Source of the DNA: Spirosoma fluviale
GTDB lineage: Bacteria; Bacteroidota; Bacteroidia; Cytophagales; Cyclobacteriaceae
DNA: 38,004 bases
NCBI GenBank assembly: GCA_945872775.1
Contig: CAMCBC010000005.1
Span: 1-38,004, forward strand
Direction of reading: 5' to 3'
The notes below the pieces were generated by a model. It searched no databases. It saw only the letters and a list, made by a program, of their open reading frames with translations, and was not told the DNA's origin. This document shows, one piece after another, positions 37,229-38,004 of the stretch (position 1 is its first letter; each line of letters starts with the position of its first letter). The position numbers and the translations under genes were made by a program.

Positions 37229-38004
37229 ATGGAATGGATCGCAATTATAATCTTGGTTTTAAGTTTTGTATCGCTTTTACTCCTGGGTGTTCCAGTAGCC
37301 TGGAGCTTGGGTCTTTCTAGTTTCTTCACGCTGCTTGTATCTGTGTCAGCTATGCCTGCTGCTACCACAATTGCACAGCGAATGGCTACTGGCTTGGATA
37401 GTTTCTCCTTGTTGGCCATTCCATTTTTTGTATTGGCTGGGGAGATCATGAATAAAGGGGGGATTGCGAATCGATTGATAGATTTTGCAAAAGGGCTTAC
37501 GGGTAAACTCCCGGGTGGGCTTTTGTATGTCAATATCATTGCAGCCATGCTTTTTGGAGCAATTGCTGGTTCGGCCGCTGCTGCAGCCTCAGCCTTGGGT
37601 AGTATTTTGGGAAAGCGTATGGACGATGAAGGATATCCCAAAACTCTGGGTGTGGCGGTCAACATCACCTCATCCACAACGGGATTGATTATTCCTCCTT
37701 CCAATGTATTGATCATTTATTCTTTGGCTAGTGGTGGAGTTTCCATTGCAGCACTTTTTGTAGCGGGATACCTACCTGGAATTCTGTTGGGTGTTTCCTT
37801 GATGATTTGCGCAGCTATTTTTATCAAGAAGAATAAGCTTCCCTATGCGGAAGCTGTAAGTTTTGGGTATTTGATCAATGCTTTTTGGAGAGCGGTGCCA
37901 AGCCTTTTTCTCCTTATCCTGGTGATTGGAGGGATTGTTGCTGGGGTTTTTACTGCTACTGAAGCCTCTGCAATCGCAGTCGTCTATACCTTATTGCTTT
38001 CCTT
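37229..38004 (+). CDS. TRAP transporter large permease (DctM family), truncated at the right edge
   Basis: ATG at 37229, frame open to the window end: MEWIAIIILVLSFVSLLLLGVPVAWSLG...LLAIPFFVLAGEIMNKGGIANRLIDFAKGLTGKLPGGLLYVNIIAAMLFGAIAGSAAAAASALGSIL...IPPSNVLIIYSLASGG. Absent from the supplied ORF track because it has no stop inside the window. Confidence 0.93.
   Translation, partial: MEWIAIIILVLSFVSLLLLGVPVAWSLGLSSFFTLLVSVSAMPAATTIAQRMATGLDSFSLLAIPFFVLAGEIMNKGGIANRLIDFAKGLTGKLPGGLLYVNIIAAMLFGAIAGSAAAAASALGSILGKRMDDEGYPKTLGVAVNITSSTTGLIIPPSNVLIIYSLASGGVSIAALFVAGYLPGILLGVSLMICAAIFIKKNKLPYAEAVSFGYLINAFWRAVPSLFLLILVIGGIVAGVFTATEASAIAVVYTLLLS

Noticed and set aside
37210-37716. 168-aa minus-strand ORF at the right end
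   Set aside because: Antisense to a clear DctM-family TRAP permease reading through on the plus strand; its composition (Pro/Ala/Ser-rich) is a shadow of the coding strand.
1-38004. CRISPR array, prophage, transposon or tRNA genes
   Set aside because: No regularly spaced repeats, integrase/transposase/phage structural motifs or tRNA cloverleaf sequences were recognised; not exhaustively scanned with tRNAscan or similar.

Overview
The window is a contiguous Bacteroidota chromosomal segment, probably Cytophagales/Cyclobacteriaceae-like judging by gene content, TAnnTTTG-type -7 boxes and AAAA-hairpin-TTTT terminators. It is gene dense. I saw no rRNA, tRNA, CRISPR array or transposase. Main modules in order: xylose isomerase (truncated at the left edge); alpha/beta hydrolase; small secreted protein; an APH-like kinase next to an ADP-ribosylglycohydrolase lipoprotein; acyl-CoA dehydrogenase and long-chain acyl-CoA ligase; an AT-rich single-gene unit encoding what reads as a divergent pentameric ligand-gated ion channel homologue; MATE transporter; D-threonine-aldolase-like enzyme; alaS-gatB-tlpA-like; an AT-rich structured intergenic region; a glycosyltransferase/epimerase/dehydratase polysaccharide set; a SerB-SerA fusion; DUF4920 and DUF983 proteins; DoxX-like protein; a TetR-ABC-HlyD-TolC operon whose only ABC NBD has lost its catalytic motifs; and a hexuronate catabolism cluster (uxaB, DUF1330, uxaA, kdgK, kdgA, TRAP transporter) running off the right edge. 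The most interesting items are the pLGIC homologue (8414-9541), the degenerate-NBD export operon (25640-30761), the SerB-SerA fusion (21548-23440) and the structured element at 17687-17756. All calls come from reading the sequence; no database search was run.
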